Part shown: positions 7,398 to 14,268 of the stretch, piece after piece
Position numbering within the stretch: the stretch's first letter is position 1
How the letters are laid out: every line of letters starts with the position of its first letter
Assembly: GCA_910583525.1 (NCBI GenBank)
Contig: CAJTXL010000036.1
Location: 1 to 24,970, forward strand
DNA length: 24,970 nt
Direction: 5' to 3'
DNA from: an uncultured Muribaculaceae bacterium
Lineage (GTDB): Bacteria > Bacteroidota > Bacteroidia > Bacteroidales > Muribaculaceae
Made by a program: the position numbers and the translations under genes
The notes under the pieces: model-generated
What the model saw: the letters and a program-made list of their open reading frames with translations, nothing else
Told to the model about the DNA's origin: nothing
The model's database searches: none

Positions 7398-8489
7398 TTA
7401 TTTTTTGTAGTTGGGTGTATAGAAACGTTTTTTGACGACTGTGGCCGCAACGGTCTTGCGGCGTATTTTAACTTGCAGGGATGTGCCCAATGTACCGTAT
7501 CTTGCATCGACAAGCGCCATGGCTATGTTCTTGCCTACGGATATGGAGTTGTAGCCTGTAGTGATGTGGCCTATGGTCGCGCCGTCGAGGTCAAGCACTT
7601 CAAAACCGTGCCGGGCGGTGGCTCCGCCGTCGAGTTCGAGGCCTACGAGTTTGCGTTTGAGGCCTTCGCTTTTCTGTTTTTTAAGGGCTTCGCTTCCGAC
7701 GAAGCCTTCGGGTTTGTCGAGTTTCACGAACATGCCGAGGCCTGCTTCGAGAGGGGTGATGTCTTCGGCGAGTTCGTCGCCGTAGAGCGGAAGCCCGGCT
7801 TCGAAGCGCAGGGTGTCGCGGCATCCGAGGCCGCAGGGTTGTATGCCGGCATCCATGAGCTTGTCCCACATGGCGACGATAGCGCCGGGCGATGCGTAGA
7901 TTTCGAAGCCGTCTTCGCCTGTGTAGCCGGTGCGGCTTACGATGGTGCCGTCGGGCAAGGTGGTGAATGTGTAGAAGCCCAGCGCCGAAGCGTCGATGCC
8001 GAGTACTTCGGCGAGTATGCGTTCGCTGTCGGGGCCTTGCAGGGCGAGCTGACCGAAGTCGGCGCAGCGGTCGGCGATTTCTACATCGAAGCCTTCGCTG
8101 TGGCCTTTTATCCATTCGATGTCTTTGTCGATGTTGGCGGCGTTTATCACGAGCATATAGCTGTCGGCCGTTTTACGGTATACGAGCAAATCATCGACTA
8201 CGCCGCCGTTTTCGTTTGTCATCATGCCGTAAAGTGCCTGTCCGTCGGCCATCGCGCTTGCGTCGCCCGTGAAGATGTGGTTGACGAAACGCTGCGCGTC
8301 GTTGCCTTCGATGTCTACTTCGCCCATGTGCGAAACATCGAACACTCCGGCTTTGGTGCGCACCGCCATGTGCTCGGTGTCGAGACCGGCGTATTCTATA
8401 GGCATGTCGTAGCCTGCGAACGGCGACATCTGTGCGCCCAAGGCTGTGTGGCGTCCGTGCAGGCAAGTGGTTTTAATGGTGGTTTCCAT
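7398..8489 (-). CDS. gcvT: Aminomethyltransferase (glycine cleavage T protein)
   Basis: This 363-residue folate enzyme releases ammonia from aminomethyl-lipoyl-GcvH and passes the methylene group to tetrahydrofolate. The N-terminal region shows SPFAGYDMPIEY, FDVSHMGEV (about 50-58) and the catalytic-area motif NENGGVVDDLLVYR with Asp99/Asp100. FTGDASAM and GYTGEDGFEIY also match the family, and the C-terminal barrel domain ends in KRFYTPNYKK. Length is normal. It follows lplA by 28 bases and precedes gcvH by 11. A long rightward open frame on the opposite strand is a by-product of its codon usage. Confidence 0.96.
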   Translation of the reverse strand: METTIKTTCLHGRHTALGAQMSPFAGYDMPIEYAGLDTEHMAVRTKAGVFDVSHMGEVDIEGNDAQRFVNHIFTGDASAMADGQALYGMMTNENGGVVDDLLVYRKTADSYMLVINAANIDKDIEWIKGHSEGFDVEIADRCADFGQLALQGPDSERILAEVLGIDASALGFYTFTTLPDGTIVSRTGYTGEDGFEIYASPGAIVAMWDKLMDAGIQPCGLGCRDTLRFEAGLPLYGDELAEDITPLEAGLGMFVKLDKPEGFVGSEALKKQKSEGLKRKLVGLELDGGATARHGFEVLDLDGATIGHITTGYNSISVGKNIAMALVDARYGTLGTSLQVKIRRKTVAATVVKKRFYTPNYKK

Positions 8490-8517
8490 AGTGTATCTAA
8501 GGTGATGTTTTGATAAC

Positions 8518-9516
8518 TTAAATTAATAAGGACAGCAATTGTTCGCGTTTCAGGCCGGGAATTACATTTTCGGGGTCGCAGTCGGCGAGAGCTTCGGCGA
8601 TTTCGCCGCTGTCATATCTTATGCCTTTCAGGCGTGATATGATTTCTGTGTCAATGTCGCCCGTTATGAAATAGTCGCCCGAGATGGCAACAGTACGTAT
8701 GTGCCGTTCTTCGTCAAGTGTTATTGCTGTAGAGAATTCCCCGACACCTTCGATGCGGCGGTCGCGCACTATCTCCGGTAGATGTTTCTCCGATAAATCC
8801 TTGAAGCGCCCGGCAAGGAATGCCGGGTCGTAGTAGCCTTTTTCAATTTCTTCAATTTCGGCGAGCTGTGCAGGTGAGAGCACAATAGGCTTTCCGTCGG
8901 TAAGATGCTCTATGGCATAGCGTCCAAAGTCTTCAACGCTCATCTTTATGCCTTCGGCTTTCAGACAGGTGACGTGTGAGGATACCGATTTCACGCCTTT
9001 CGATTCGAGTTTGGCGCGACCGGGTGTGATTGCATGGCTCATTGTATCGAAGTCGATGTCGTAGAGCATCGTGCCGTGCACAATAGAGCGCCCGGGCAGA
9101 TGGTAGAATGCGTTGCCGGCTACTTTCCTGCCGCCAATGAAAAGGTCGTTGCGGCCTGTGGCGGCGACATCGAAGCCGAGAGAGGAGAGCATGGCCGACA
9201 TCATGGCGGTATATCGGCCAAAGGTAGATGTCACTTCGTCCGACGGGGTGATGTACGAAAACATCCAGTTATTCATGTCGGCATATACGCAGCCGCCTCC
9301 GCTGCGGCGCCGCACGACATCAATGCCATGCGCACGGCAGTAGGCCATGTCGACTTCTTTGTCCATGTCCTGATGTCGGCCGCATATCACGGTGGGCCTT
9401 GTCCGCCAGGCGAAGAAATATTCGCATGGAGGCATTCTGCGTGCCGCCCATTCTTCCATGGCAAGGTAGAACGGCAAGCGGCGAGGACTTTCGTCGGGTA
9501 ACAACAGGTGTTTCAT
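8518..9516 (-). CDS. lplA: Lipoate--protein ligase (LplA type)
   Basis: This 332-residue enzyme activates lipoate with ATP and attaches it to lipoyl-domain lysines. The lipoate-binding loop RRRSGGGCVY lies at about residues 69-78 and the catalytic lysine is K131 in GGRKVAGNAFY. HGTMLYDIDF follows, and a C-terminal accessory domain (about 245-332) is present, so it looks like a complete ligase rather than an octanoyltransferase. The usual YHDxGN after the glycine loop reads YADMNN here. As first gene of the gcv operon, its obvious client is GcvH, but 2-oxoacid dehydrogenase E2 proteins could also be served. The TATATTTG promoter box lies 30 bases upstream of the ATG. Confidence 0.92.
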   Translation of the reverse strand: MKHLLLPDESPRRLPFYLAMEEWAARRMPPCEYFFAWRTRPTVICGRHQDMDKEVDMAYCRAHGIDVVRRRSGGGCVYADMNNWMFSYITPSDEVTSTFGRYTAMMSAMLSSLGFDVAATGRNDLFIGGRKVAGNAFYHLPGRSIVHGTMLYDIDFDTMSHAITPGRAKLESKGVKSVSSHVTCLKAEGIKMSVEDFGRYAIEHLTDGKPIVLSPAQLAEIEEIEKGYYDPAFLAGRFKDLSEKHLPEIVRDRRIEGVGEFSTAITLDEERHIRTVAISGDYFITGDIDTEIISRLKGIRYDSGEIAEALADCDPENVIPGLKREQLLSLLI

Positions 9517-9545
9517 CCCTCAATTGTTTAATGCTCCAAAAGTAG

Positions 9546-9553
9546 CAAATATA
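9546..9553 (-). promoter_or_regulatory. -7 box TATATTTG of the lplA-gcv-lpdA operon
   Basis: Read leftward, TATATTTG fits the TAnnTTTG consensus and stands 29 bases before the lplA ATG, giving a leader of about 20-25 nt. No good -33 TTTG is seen. The six genes downstream have gaps of 28 nt or less and no internal terminator, so this is probably the only promoter for the operon. Confidence 0.55.
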
Positions 9554-9629
9554 CTTCAAACATGCAATAGCTACATTTTAACTCGGTAATTTTCCCCAAT
9601 GTATTTCTCTGTATGTCACCGAAAATGCG

Positions 9630-9637
9630 TAACTTTG
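9630..9637 (+). promoter_or_regulatory. -7 box TAACTTTG of the KilA-N gene
   Basis: TAACTTTG matches TAnnTTTG and lies 29 bases before the ATG at 9667. An imperfect -33-like TTTC is at 9604-9607. Together with the leftward box at 9546-9553 it makes a short divergent promoter region of about 150 bp. Confidence 0.5.
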
Positions 9638-9666
9638 TCCATTGGCATAAAGCCTGATTTAAAGCA

Positions 9667-10485
9667 ATGTCTAAAATTGTAGTTCAAAACACGCCAATCA
9701 CGGTTCTCTCGGTAGAGGAGCAAGACTATATATCTCTTACAGATATGGCTGCAGCCAAGGATGGGGACAACCGTTCTGCTGACATTATAAAGAATTGGTT
9801 GAGAAATCGTTATACCATTGAATTTCTCGGTACATGGGAGCTTATTCACAATCCGAATTTTAAAGTGGTCGAATTTGACCACTTTAGAAAGGGAGCCGGA
9901 CTGCCTTCATTCGTGTTGAGTGCATCAGAATGGATTGAGCGCACAGACGCAGTAGGCATAATTGTAAAGAAAGGCCGTTATGGCGGTACATATGCTCATA
10001 AAGATATCGCATTTGAATTTGGTTCAGCAATAAGCGTTTCGTTCAAACTTTATCTGATAGAGGAATTTCAGCGACTTAAAACTGAAGAACAGCGCTTATT
10101 GGGCTGGTCGGCCAAGCGTGAGCTGTCGAAAATAAACTACCGCATACACACTGATGCTATAAAGCAGAATCTTGTTCCTTCAGAGATTACTTCGGCGCAG
10201 GCGAGTGTTATTTATGCCAGCGAGGCCGATGTGTTAAACGTGGCGATGTTCGGCGTTACGGCAAAACAATGGCGCGATACGCATCCAGACCTGAAAGGAA
10301 ACGTACGCGATTATGCAACAATCAACGAACTTATATGCCTGTCGAATATGGAAAACCTCAATTCGGTTTTCATCGAACAAGGTATGACACAGTGCGAGCG
10401 GCTTGTAAAATTGAACCAAATAGCAATTCATCAGATGAGGGTTTTGGAAAGCGATGCAACTGGCAATAGAAAGTTGCTAAAGTAG
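9667..10485 (+). CDS. KilA-N domain protein
   Basis: This 272-residue protein has an N-terminal KilA-N domain at about residues 10-115: YISLTDMAAAKDG, then NWLRNRYTIEFLGTWE, and later TYAHKDIAFEFGSAIS. That fold binds DNA in phage and viral antirepressor-like proteins. The C-terminal half (about 125-272) is helical and charged and resembles the unnamed domain often joined to KilA-N in gut bacteria. No phage genes are nearby; the gene is single, with its own promoter, between the gcv and thrS operons. By eye its base composition is lower in GC than its neighbours, which suggests an acquired gene. A DNA-binding regulatory or phage-interaction role is inferred, and the target is unknown. Confidence 0.85.
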   Translation: MSKIVVQNTPITVLSVEEQDYISLTDMAAAKDGDNRSADIIKNWLRNRYTIEFLGTWELIHNPNFKVVEFDHFRKGAGLPSFVLSASEWIERTDAVGIIVKKGRYGGTYAHKDIAFEFGSAISVSFKLYLIEEFQRLKTEEQRLLGWSAKRELSKINYRIHTDAIKQNLVPSEITSAQASVIYASEADVLNVAMFGVTAKQWRDTHPDLKGNVRDYATINELICLSNMENLNSVFIEQGMTQCERLVKLNQIAIHQMRVLESDATGNRKLLK

Positions 10486-10564
10486 AAAACTCAGATTGCA
10501 AAACAAGGCAAGCGTTACAATAAAAATAAACTCTTGTTTGTGCTGATATTCCAAATATTATTCG

Positions 10565-10572
10565 TATCTTTG
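10565..10572 (+). promoter_or_regulatory. -7 box TATCTTTG of the thrS operon
   Basis: TATCTTTG is a clean TAnnTTTG match 65 bases before the thrS ATG. A TTTG occurs at 10537-10540, about 24 bases upstream of the box, slightly further than the usual 19-21. The leader of about 58 nt can form a weak GC-rich hairpin (near 10596-10619), which could matter for thrS control, but this is only a possibility. Confidence 0.6.
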
Positions 10573-10637
10573 CGCCTGATTTTGGCCCCACCTCAGGCCC
10601 AGGCTTTCGGCGAGGGCTTATTGTTAAAGAAATAGAC

Positions 10638-12575
10638 ATGATTAAAATCACATTTCCCGACAATAGCGTCAAGGAGTTTGAAGCAGGCATCACACCTCTT
10701 CAGATAGCCCAATCCATATCTCCGCGCCTTGCCAAAGAGGTGCTCGCAGCCACTGTAAACGGCGAAGAATGGGACCTGAGCCGTCCTGTAGTCGCCGATG
10801 CGTCCATCAAACTTTTCAAATGGGACGACCCCGAAGGAAAGCATGCCTTCTGGCACAGCTCGGCGCATCTTCTTGCCGAGGCTCTTCAGGAACTTTATCC
10901 CGGCGTGAAATTCGGCATCGGCCCGGCCATAGAGAACGGTTTCTACTATGACATCGATCCGGGTGACAACAAAATCACATCTGACGACTTCGCCAAAATC
11001 GAAGCCAAGATGCTCGAACTCGCAAAGCAGGACCAGCAGATTGTGCGAGCCGACATCTCCAAAGCCGACGCTCTGAAGCTGTTCGGCGACCGCAACGAAG
11101 AGTACAAGTGCGAACTGATTTCCGAGCTTGAAGACGGGCACATTACCACCTACACCCAAGGTGCGTTCACCGACCTGTGTCGTGGGCCGCACATCCCGTC
11201 GACAGCGCCTATCAAGGCTGCTAAAATCATGAGTCTTGCCGGTGCATATTGGCGAGGCGACGAAAAACGCAACCAGCTGGTGCGTGTCTACGGTGTAACA
11301 TTCCCGAAAAAGTCGATGCTCGACGAATACCTCGCATTGCTCGAAGAAGCCAAGAAACGCGACCACCGCAAACTCGGCAAAGAGATGGAACTGTTCGCTT
11401 TTTCGCCGAAAGTAGGCGCCGGCCTGCCCCTTTGGCTGCCGAAAGGCGCCGCTCTGCGCGACCGTCTTGAGCAGTTCCTTCGCAAGATACAGAAACGCTA
11501 CGGCTATCTGCAGGTAATCACTCCGCACATAGGCAACAAACAGCTTTATGTGACATCGGGTCACTATGCAAAATACGGCAAGGATTCGTTCCAGCCCATC
11601 CATACACCCGAAGAAGGTGAGGAGTATCTGCTCAAACCGATGAACTGCCCTCACCACTGCGAGATATTCCGCGCTTTGCCGCGCTCTTACCGTGACCTGC
11701 CTTTGCGCCTTGCCGAGTTCGGAACGGTATACCGCTATGAGCAGAGCGGCGAACTTCACGGCCTTACCCGTGTGCGCGGATTTACGCAGGACGATGCTCA
11801 CATCTTCTGCGCGCCCGAACAGATTAAAGATGAGTTCCTCAAAGTAATGGACATCATCCTGTATATCTTCAAGGCTCTGAAATTCGACAACTACGAAGCG
11901 CAGATTTCGCTCCGCGACCCCAACAACAAAGAAAAATATATCGGTTCGGACGAAAACTGGCACAAGGCCGAGCAGGCCATCATAGAGGCCTGCGCCGAAA
12001 AAGGCATCAATGCACGCACGGAATTGGGCGAAGCCGCATTCTATGGCCCGAAACTCGACTTCATGGTGAAAGACGCCATCGGCCGCCGTTGGCAGCTCGG
12101 CACCATTCAGGTCGACTACAATCTGCCTGAGCGTTTCGAGCTTGAATATACAGGCAGCGACAACGCCAAGCACCGCCCGGTGATGATACATCGTGCACCC
12201 TTCGGTTCGATGGAACGTTTCGTGGCCGTGCTGCTCGAGCATACCGCCGGCCGCTTCCCTCTCTGGCTCGCTCCCGAGCAGGCTGTAATCATTCCTGTCA
12301 GCGACAAATATCTCGATTATGCGAAGAAAGTCGCCGCAGAGCTCGACCGGGCGGACATCCGCGTCGAAATCGATGACCGCAATGAGACGCTCGGACGCAA
12401 AATCCGCGACAATCAGCTCAAACGTATACCTTATATGCTGATTGTAGGCGAGAAAGAAACTGAAAACGGAGAAGTTTCTGTAAGAAAACCGGGCGAAGGT
12501 GACCTCGGTTCGATGAAAATTGCTAACTTTGCACAAATTTTGACCGATGAGGTCAATCAAATGATTAACCGATAA
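10638..12575 (+). CDS. thrS: Threonine--tRNA ligase
   Basis: This 645-residue class II synthetase charges tRNA-Thr. Domains in order are TGS (about 1-62), the editing domain with the metal-type set H73, H77, C181 and H185 (HSSAH and CRGPH), the catalytic core (about 245-535) with C337 in KPMNCPHHC and H388 in DDAHIFC, and the anticodon-binding domain (about 540-645). Motif 2 appears as TVYRYEQSGELHGLTRVRGF. All key residues are present and length is standard. It is the first gene of the thrS-infC-rpmI-rplT operon and precedes infC by 39 bases. A very long open frame on the opposite strand is an artefact of codon bias. Confidence 0.98.
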   Translation: MIKITFPDNSVKEFEAGITPLQIAQSISPRLAKEVLAATVNGEEWDLSRPVVADASIKLFKWDDPEGKHAFWHSSAHLLAEALQELYPGVKFGIGPAIENGFYYDIDPGDNKITSDDFAKIEAKMLELAKQDQQIVRADISKADALKLFGDRNEEYKCELISELEDGHITTYTQGAFTDLCRGPHIPSTAPIKAAKIMSLAGAYWRGDEKRNQLVRVYGVTFPKKSMLDEYLALLEEAKKRDHRKLGKEMELFAFSPKVGAGLPLWLPKGAALRDRLEQFLRKIQKRYGYLQVITPHIGNKQLYVTSGHYAKYGKDSFQPIHTPEEGEEYLLKPMNCPHHCEIFRALPRSYRDLPLRLAEFGTVYRYEQSGELHGLTRVRGFTQDDAHIFCAPEQIKDEFLKVMDIILYIFKALKFDNYEAQISLRDPNNKEKYIGSDENWHKAEQAIIEACAEKGINARTELGEAAFYGPKLDFMVKDAIGRRWQLGTIQVDYNLPERFELEYTGSDNAKHRPVMIHRAPFGSMERFVAVLLEHTAGRFPLWLAPEQAVIIPVSDKYLDYAKKVAAELDRADIRVEIDDRNETLGRKIRDNQLKRIPYMLIVGEKETENGEVSVRKPGEGDLGSMKIANFAQILTDEVNQMINR

Positions 12576-12614
12576 ACTCCTTAATATTAATTTAACTGCC
12601 GCAAGGCACACTGA

Positions 12615-13220
12615 ATGGATAAAAAACCGCCCTATAATCCCGGAGCGCCACGCCCCGCAAACAACGCCGGTCAACGCCCCCCGATGGGTCGCCGCGACCC
12701 TCGCCAGCAGAAGCAGGCACCTAATAATATAAACGAGCACATACGTGCGCGCGAGGTGCGTCTCGTCGGCGACAATGTCACAGCCGGTATCTACTCCATT
12801 CAGGAAGCAAGGAGAATTGCCGAAGACCTCGAACTCGACCTTGTGGAAATATCCCCGAATGCCGAGCCGCCGGTCTGCAAAGTGCTGGACTATCAGAAAT
12901 ACCTCTACCAGCAGAAAAAGAAGGCAAAGGAAATCAAGGCCAAGTCGACCAAAGTCGTTGTGAAGGAAATCCGCTTCGGACCTCAGACCGACGACCACGA
13001 CTACAACTTCAAACTCAAGCATGCCATAGGCTTCCTTCAGGAAGGTGCCAAAGTCAAGGCATACGTCTTTTTCAAAGGCCGTTCCATCCTCTTTAAGGAA
13101 CAAGGCGAGGTTCTTCTGCTCCGTTTCGCCAACGACCTCGAAGACTACGGCAAAGTAGAGCAGATGCCCTTGCTCGAAGGAAAACGCATGATTATCATGC
13201 TCGCACCCAAAAAGAAATAA
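12615..13220 (+). CDS. infC: Translation initiation factor IF-3
   Basis: This 201-residue factor binds the 30S subunit and checks the start codon and initiator tRNA. An N-terminal Pro/Asn-rich extension of about 38 residues (PYNPGAPRPANN, then QKQAPN) precedes the N domain (INEHIRAREVRLVGDN to PPVCKVLDYQKYLYQQ). The lysine-rich linker follows and then the C domain (VKEIRFGPQTDDHDYNFK onward). The extension makes it longer than the 180-residue E. coli protein. The start is an ordinary ATG, not the AUU used for autocontrol in Enterobacteria, so that feedback is not evident here. The rpmI gene follows after 60 bases. Confidence 0.97.
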   Translation: MDKKPPYNPGAPRPANNAGQRPPMGRRDPRQQKQAPNNINEHIRAREVRLVGDNVTAGIYSIQEARRIAEDLELDLVEISPNAEPPVCKVLDYQKYLYQQKKKAKEIKAKSTKVVVKEIRFGPQTDDHDYNFKLKHAIGFLQEGAKVKAYVFFKGRSILFKEQGEVLLLRFANDLEDYGKVEQMPLLEGKRMIIMLAPKKK

Positions 13221-13280
13221 TCAGCCACGAGATGGCAACTCGATTATAAAACCCGAATTAACACATTAACAAACAAAACA

Positions 13281-13478
13281 ATGCCTAAGATTAAAACTAA
13301 CTCCGGTGCCAAAAAGAGGTTCGCCCTTACCGGATCAGGAAAAATCAAGAGAAAACACGCGTTCAAGAGCCACATCTTGACCAAAAAGACCAAGAAGCAA
13401 AAACGCAACCTCACACACTCAGGTCTCGTTGCCGGTGTCGACGTTGCAAACGTAAAGGCTCTCCTCGGCATGAAGTAA
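13281..13478 (+). CDS. rpmI: 50S ribosomal protein bL35
   Basis: This 65-residue basic protein has the bL35 signature PKIKTNSGAKKRFALTGSGK at its N terminus, followed by KRKHAFKSHILTKKTKKQKR. It lies in the usual place between infC and rplT. The start MPKIKTNSG is the family start and is preceded by an A-rich leader (aacaaacaaaaca), the typical Bacteroidetes initiation context. Confidence 0.97.
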   Translation: MPKIKTNSGAKKRFALTGSGKIKRKHAFKSHILTKKTKKQKRNLTHSGLVAGVDVANVKALLGMK

Positions 13479-13537
13479 TTCGCCGAAGAACTCGTACAAC
13501 TGCTTAATTCGCGATTCTATAATTTCATTTATTAACC

Positions 13538-13597
13538 GAATGTTCAGCCCTAAGAGCAGCGACAGACAGCTGCCGCTAACATTCAAAAACATTTGAA
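13538..13597 (+). promoter_or_regulatory. Candidate structured leader of rplT
   Basis: The 122-nt gap between rpmI and rplT holds an outer stem GAATGTT (13538-13544) with AACATTC (13578-13584), and an inner CAGC (13557-13560) with GCTG (13569-13572) over the loop GACAGACA. A second hairpin, TTCAAA (13582-13587) with TTTGAA (13592-13597), shares the bases TTC with the outer stem, so the two cannot form fully together. It ends 3 bases before the ATG. Autocontrol by L20 binding to such a leader is known in E. coli and Bacillus; its use here is inference. Confidence 0.4.
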
Positions 13598-13600
13598 ACA

Positions 13601-13951
13601 ATGCCTAGATCAGTCAACCACGTTGCTTCGCGCGCACGCCGCAAAAAAATCCTCAAACTTACAAGAGGTTACTATGGCTGCCGCCGTAATGTATGGACCG
13701 TTGCTAAAAACACCTGGGAAAAAGGTCTCACATACGCTTACCGTGACCGTAAGGACAAAAAAGGTAATTTCCGCGCTCTTTGGATTCAGCGTATCAACGC
13801 CGCTGCACGTCTCCACGACCTCAGCTATTCCAAACTTATGGGCCTCATCCATAAGAGCGGCATCGAAATCAACCGCAAAGTCCTTGCCGACCTCGCCCTC
13901 AACAACCCTGCAGCTTTCGCCGCTGTGGTTGAAAAGGTGAAGAACGCATAA
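13601..13951 (+). CDS. rplT: 50S ribosomal protein bL20
   Basis: This 116-residue basic protein binds 23S rRNA early in 50S assembly. It has the bL20 start MPRSVNHVASRARRKKILKL, the GYYGCRRNVWTVAK segment and the globular C-terminal half (RRINAAARLHDLSYSKLMGL-like, here FRALWIQRINAAARLHDLSY). Length is normal. It is the last gene of the operon and is followed after 20 bases by a terminator. In other phyla this protein represses its own operon by binding a leader RNA. Confidence 0.97.
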   Translation: MPRSVNHVASRARRKKILKLTRGYYGCRRNVWTVAKNTWEKGLTYAYRDRKDKKGNFRALWIQRINAAARLHDLSYSKLMGLIHKSGIEINRKVLADLALNNPAAFAAVVEKVKNA

Positions 13952-13971
13952 GCGACTTAAATCGTCTACGA

Positions 13972-14010
13972 GAGGGCGCGCCAAGACATGGCGTGCCCTC
14001 TGTTTATTTT
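13972..14010 (+). terminator. Terminator of the thrS-rplT operon
   Basis: An 11-bp GC-rich stem with one G-U pair (13972-13982 with 13990-14000, loop aagacat) is followed by tgtttatttt. It ends the rightward ribosomal-protein transcript 20 bases after the rplT stop. Confidence 0.88.
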
Positions 14011-14108
14011 CAGGGGGAGTGGCGTTGCTGTGATATTTTTATGCTGTCTGCACAATAATAGCGCTTTGGCTTACGTTAAACAGACAAATATATAAACAGC
14101 CCGTGCCT

Positions 14109-14264
14109 ATGGAAAAACACTCTACTCAACAATCCACATCACATCAGTTCTTCCAATCCATGTCTCAAACACCAAGGCCGCGCCGTTCGACTGTCGAACG
14201 TCTGCGCCAGTTCGCCCGTGCGGCAATCGTTGTGCCTGTAGGGCCTGTGCTTGTGCTAAACTGA
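14109..14264 (+). CDS. 51-residue small protein upstream of uvrB
   Basis: An ATG-started frame encodes 51 residues: MEKHSTQQSTSHQFFQSM, then SQTPRPRRSTVERLRQFARA, then AIVVPVGPVLVLN. The N-terminal half is Ser/Gln/Thr-rich, the middle is a short basic amphipathic segment and the tail is hydrophobic. The stop lies only 4 bases before the uvrB ATG, which suggests translational coupling. The RRSTVERLRQFAR...LN pattern reminds me of many short hypothetical proteins in Bacteroidales, with a core like S-T-[ILV]-x-x-[IL]-R-x-F-A-R and a C-terminal LN. I recall this from sequence style, not from a search. The function is unknown; it could be a leader peptide or a real micro-protein. Confidence 0.6.
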   Translation: MEKHSTQQSTSHQFFQSMSQTPRPRRSTVERLRQFARAAIVVPVGPVLVLN

Positions 14265-14268
14265 TACG

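Noticed and set aside
7392..8513. Rightward 373-codon open frame opposite gcvT
   Set aside because: The translated product is repetitive in Phe, Glu, Val and Ala and mirrors gcvT codons. gcvT has intact family motifs on the other strand.
9517..9666. Glycine riboswitch upstream of the gcv operon
   Set aside because: The leader from the TATATTTG box to lplA is only about 20-30 nt, too short for a glycine aptamer, and I see no aptamer-like hairpins.
10573..10637. Threonyl-tRNA operator-like fold in the thrS leader
   Set aside because: Only one weak GC-rich hairpin is possible in about 58 nt. There is no tRNA-like double arm or T-box feature, so I list it only as a remark under the promoter.
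12576..12640. Non-standard AUU start for infC
   Set aside because: The family N terminus is reached in frame from a plain ATG at 12615, so there is no need for AUU as in E. coli.
10593..13103. Leftward 836-codon open frame opposite thrS and infC
   Set aside because: It is exactly antisense to two unmistakable genes, has a composition rich in Phe, Val and His that does not resemble a protein family, and no promoter or start context. Codon bias of the real genes keeps the opposite frame open.
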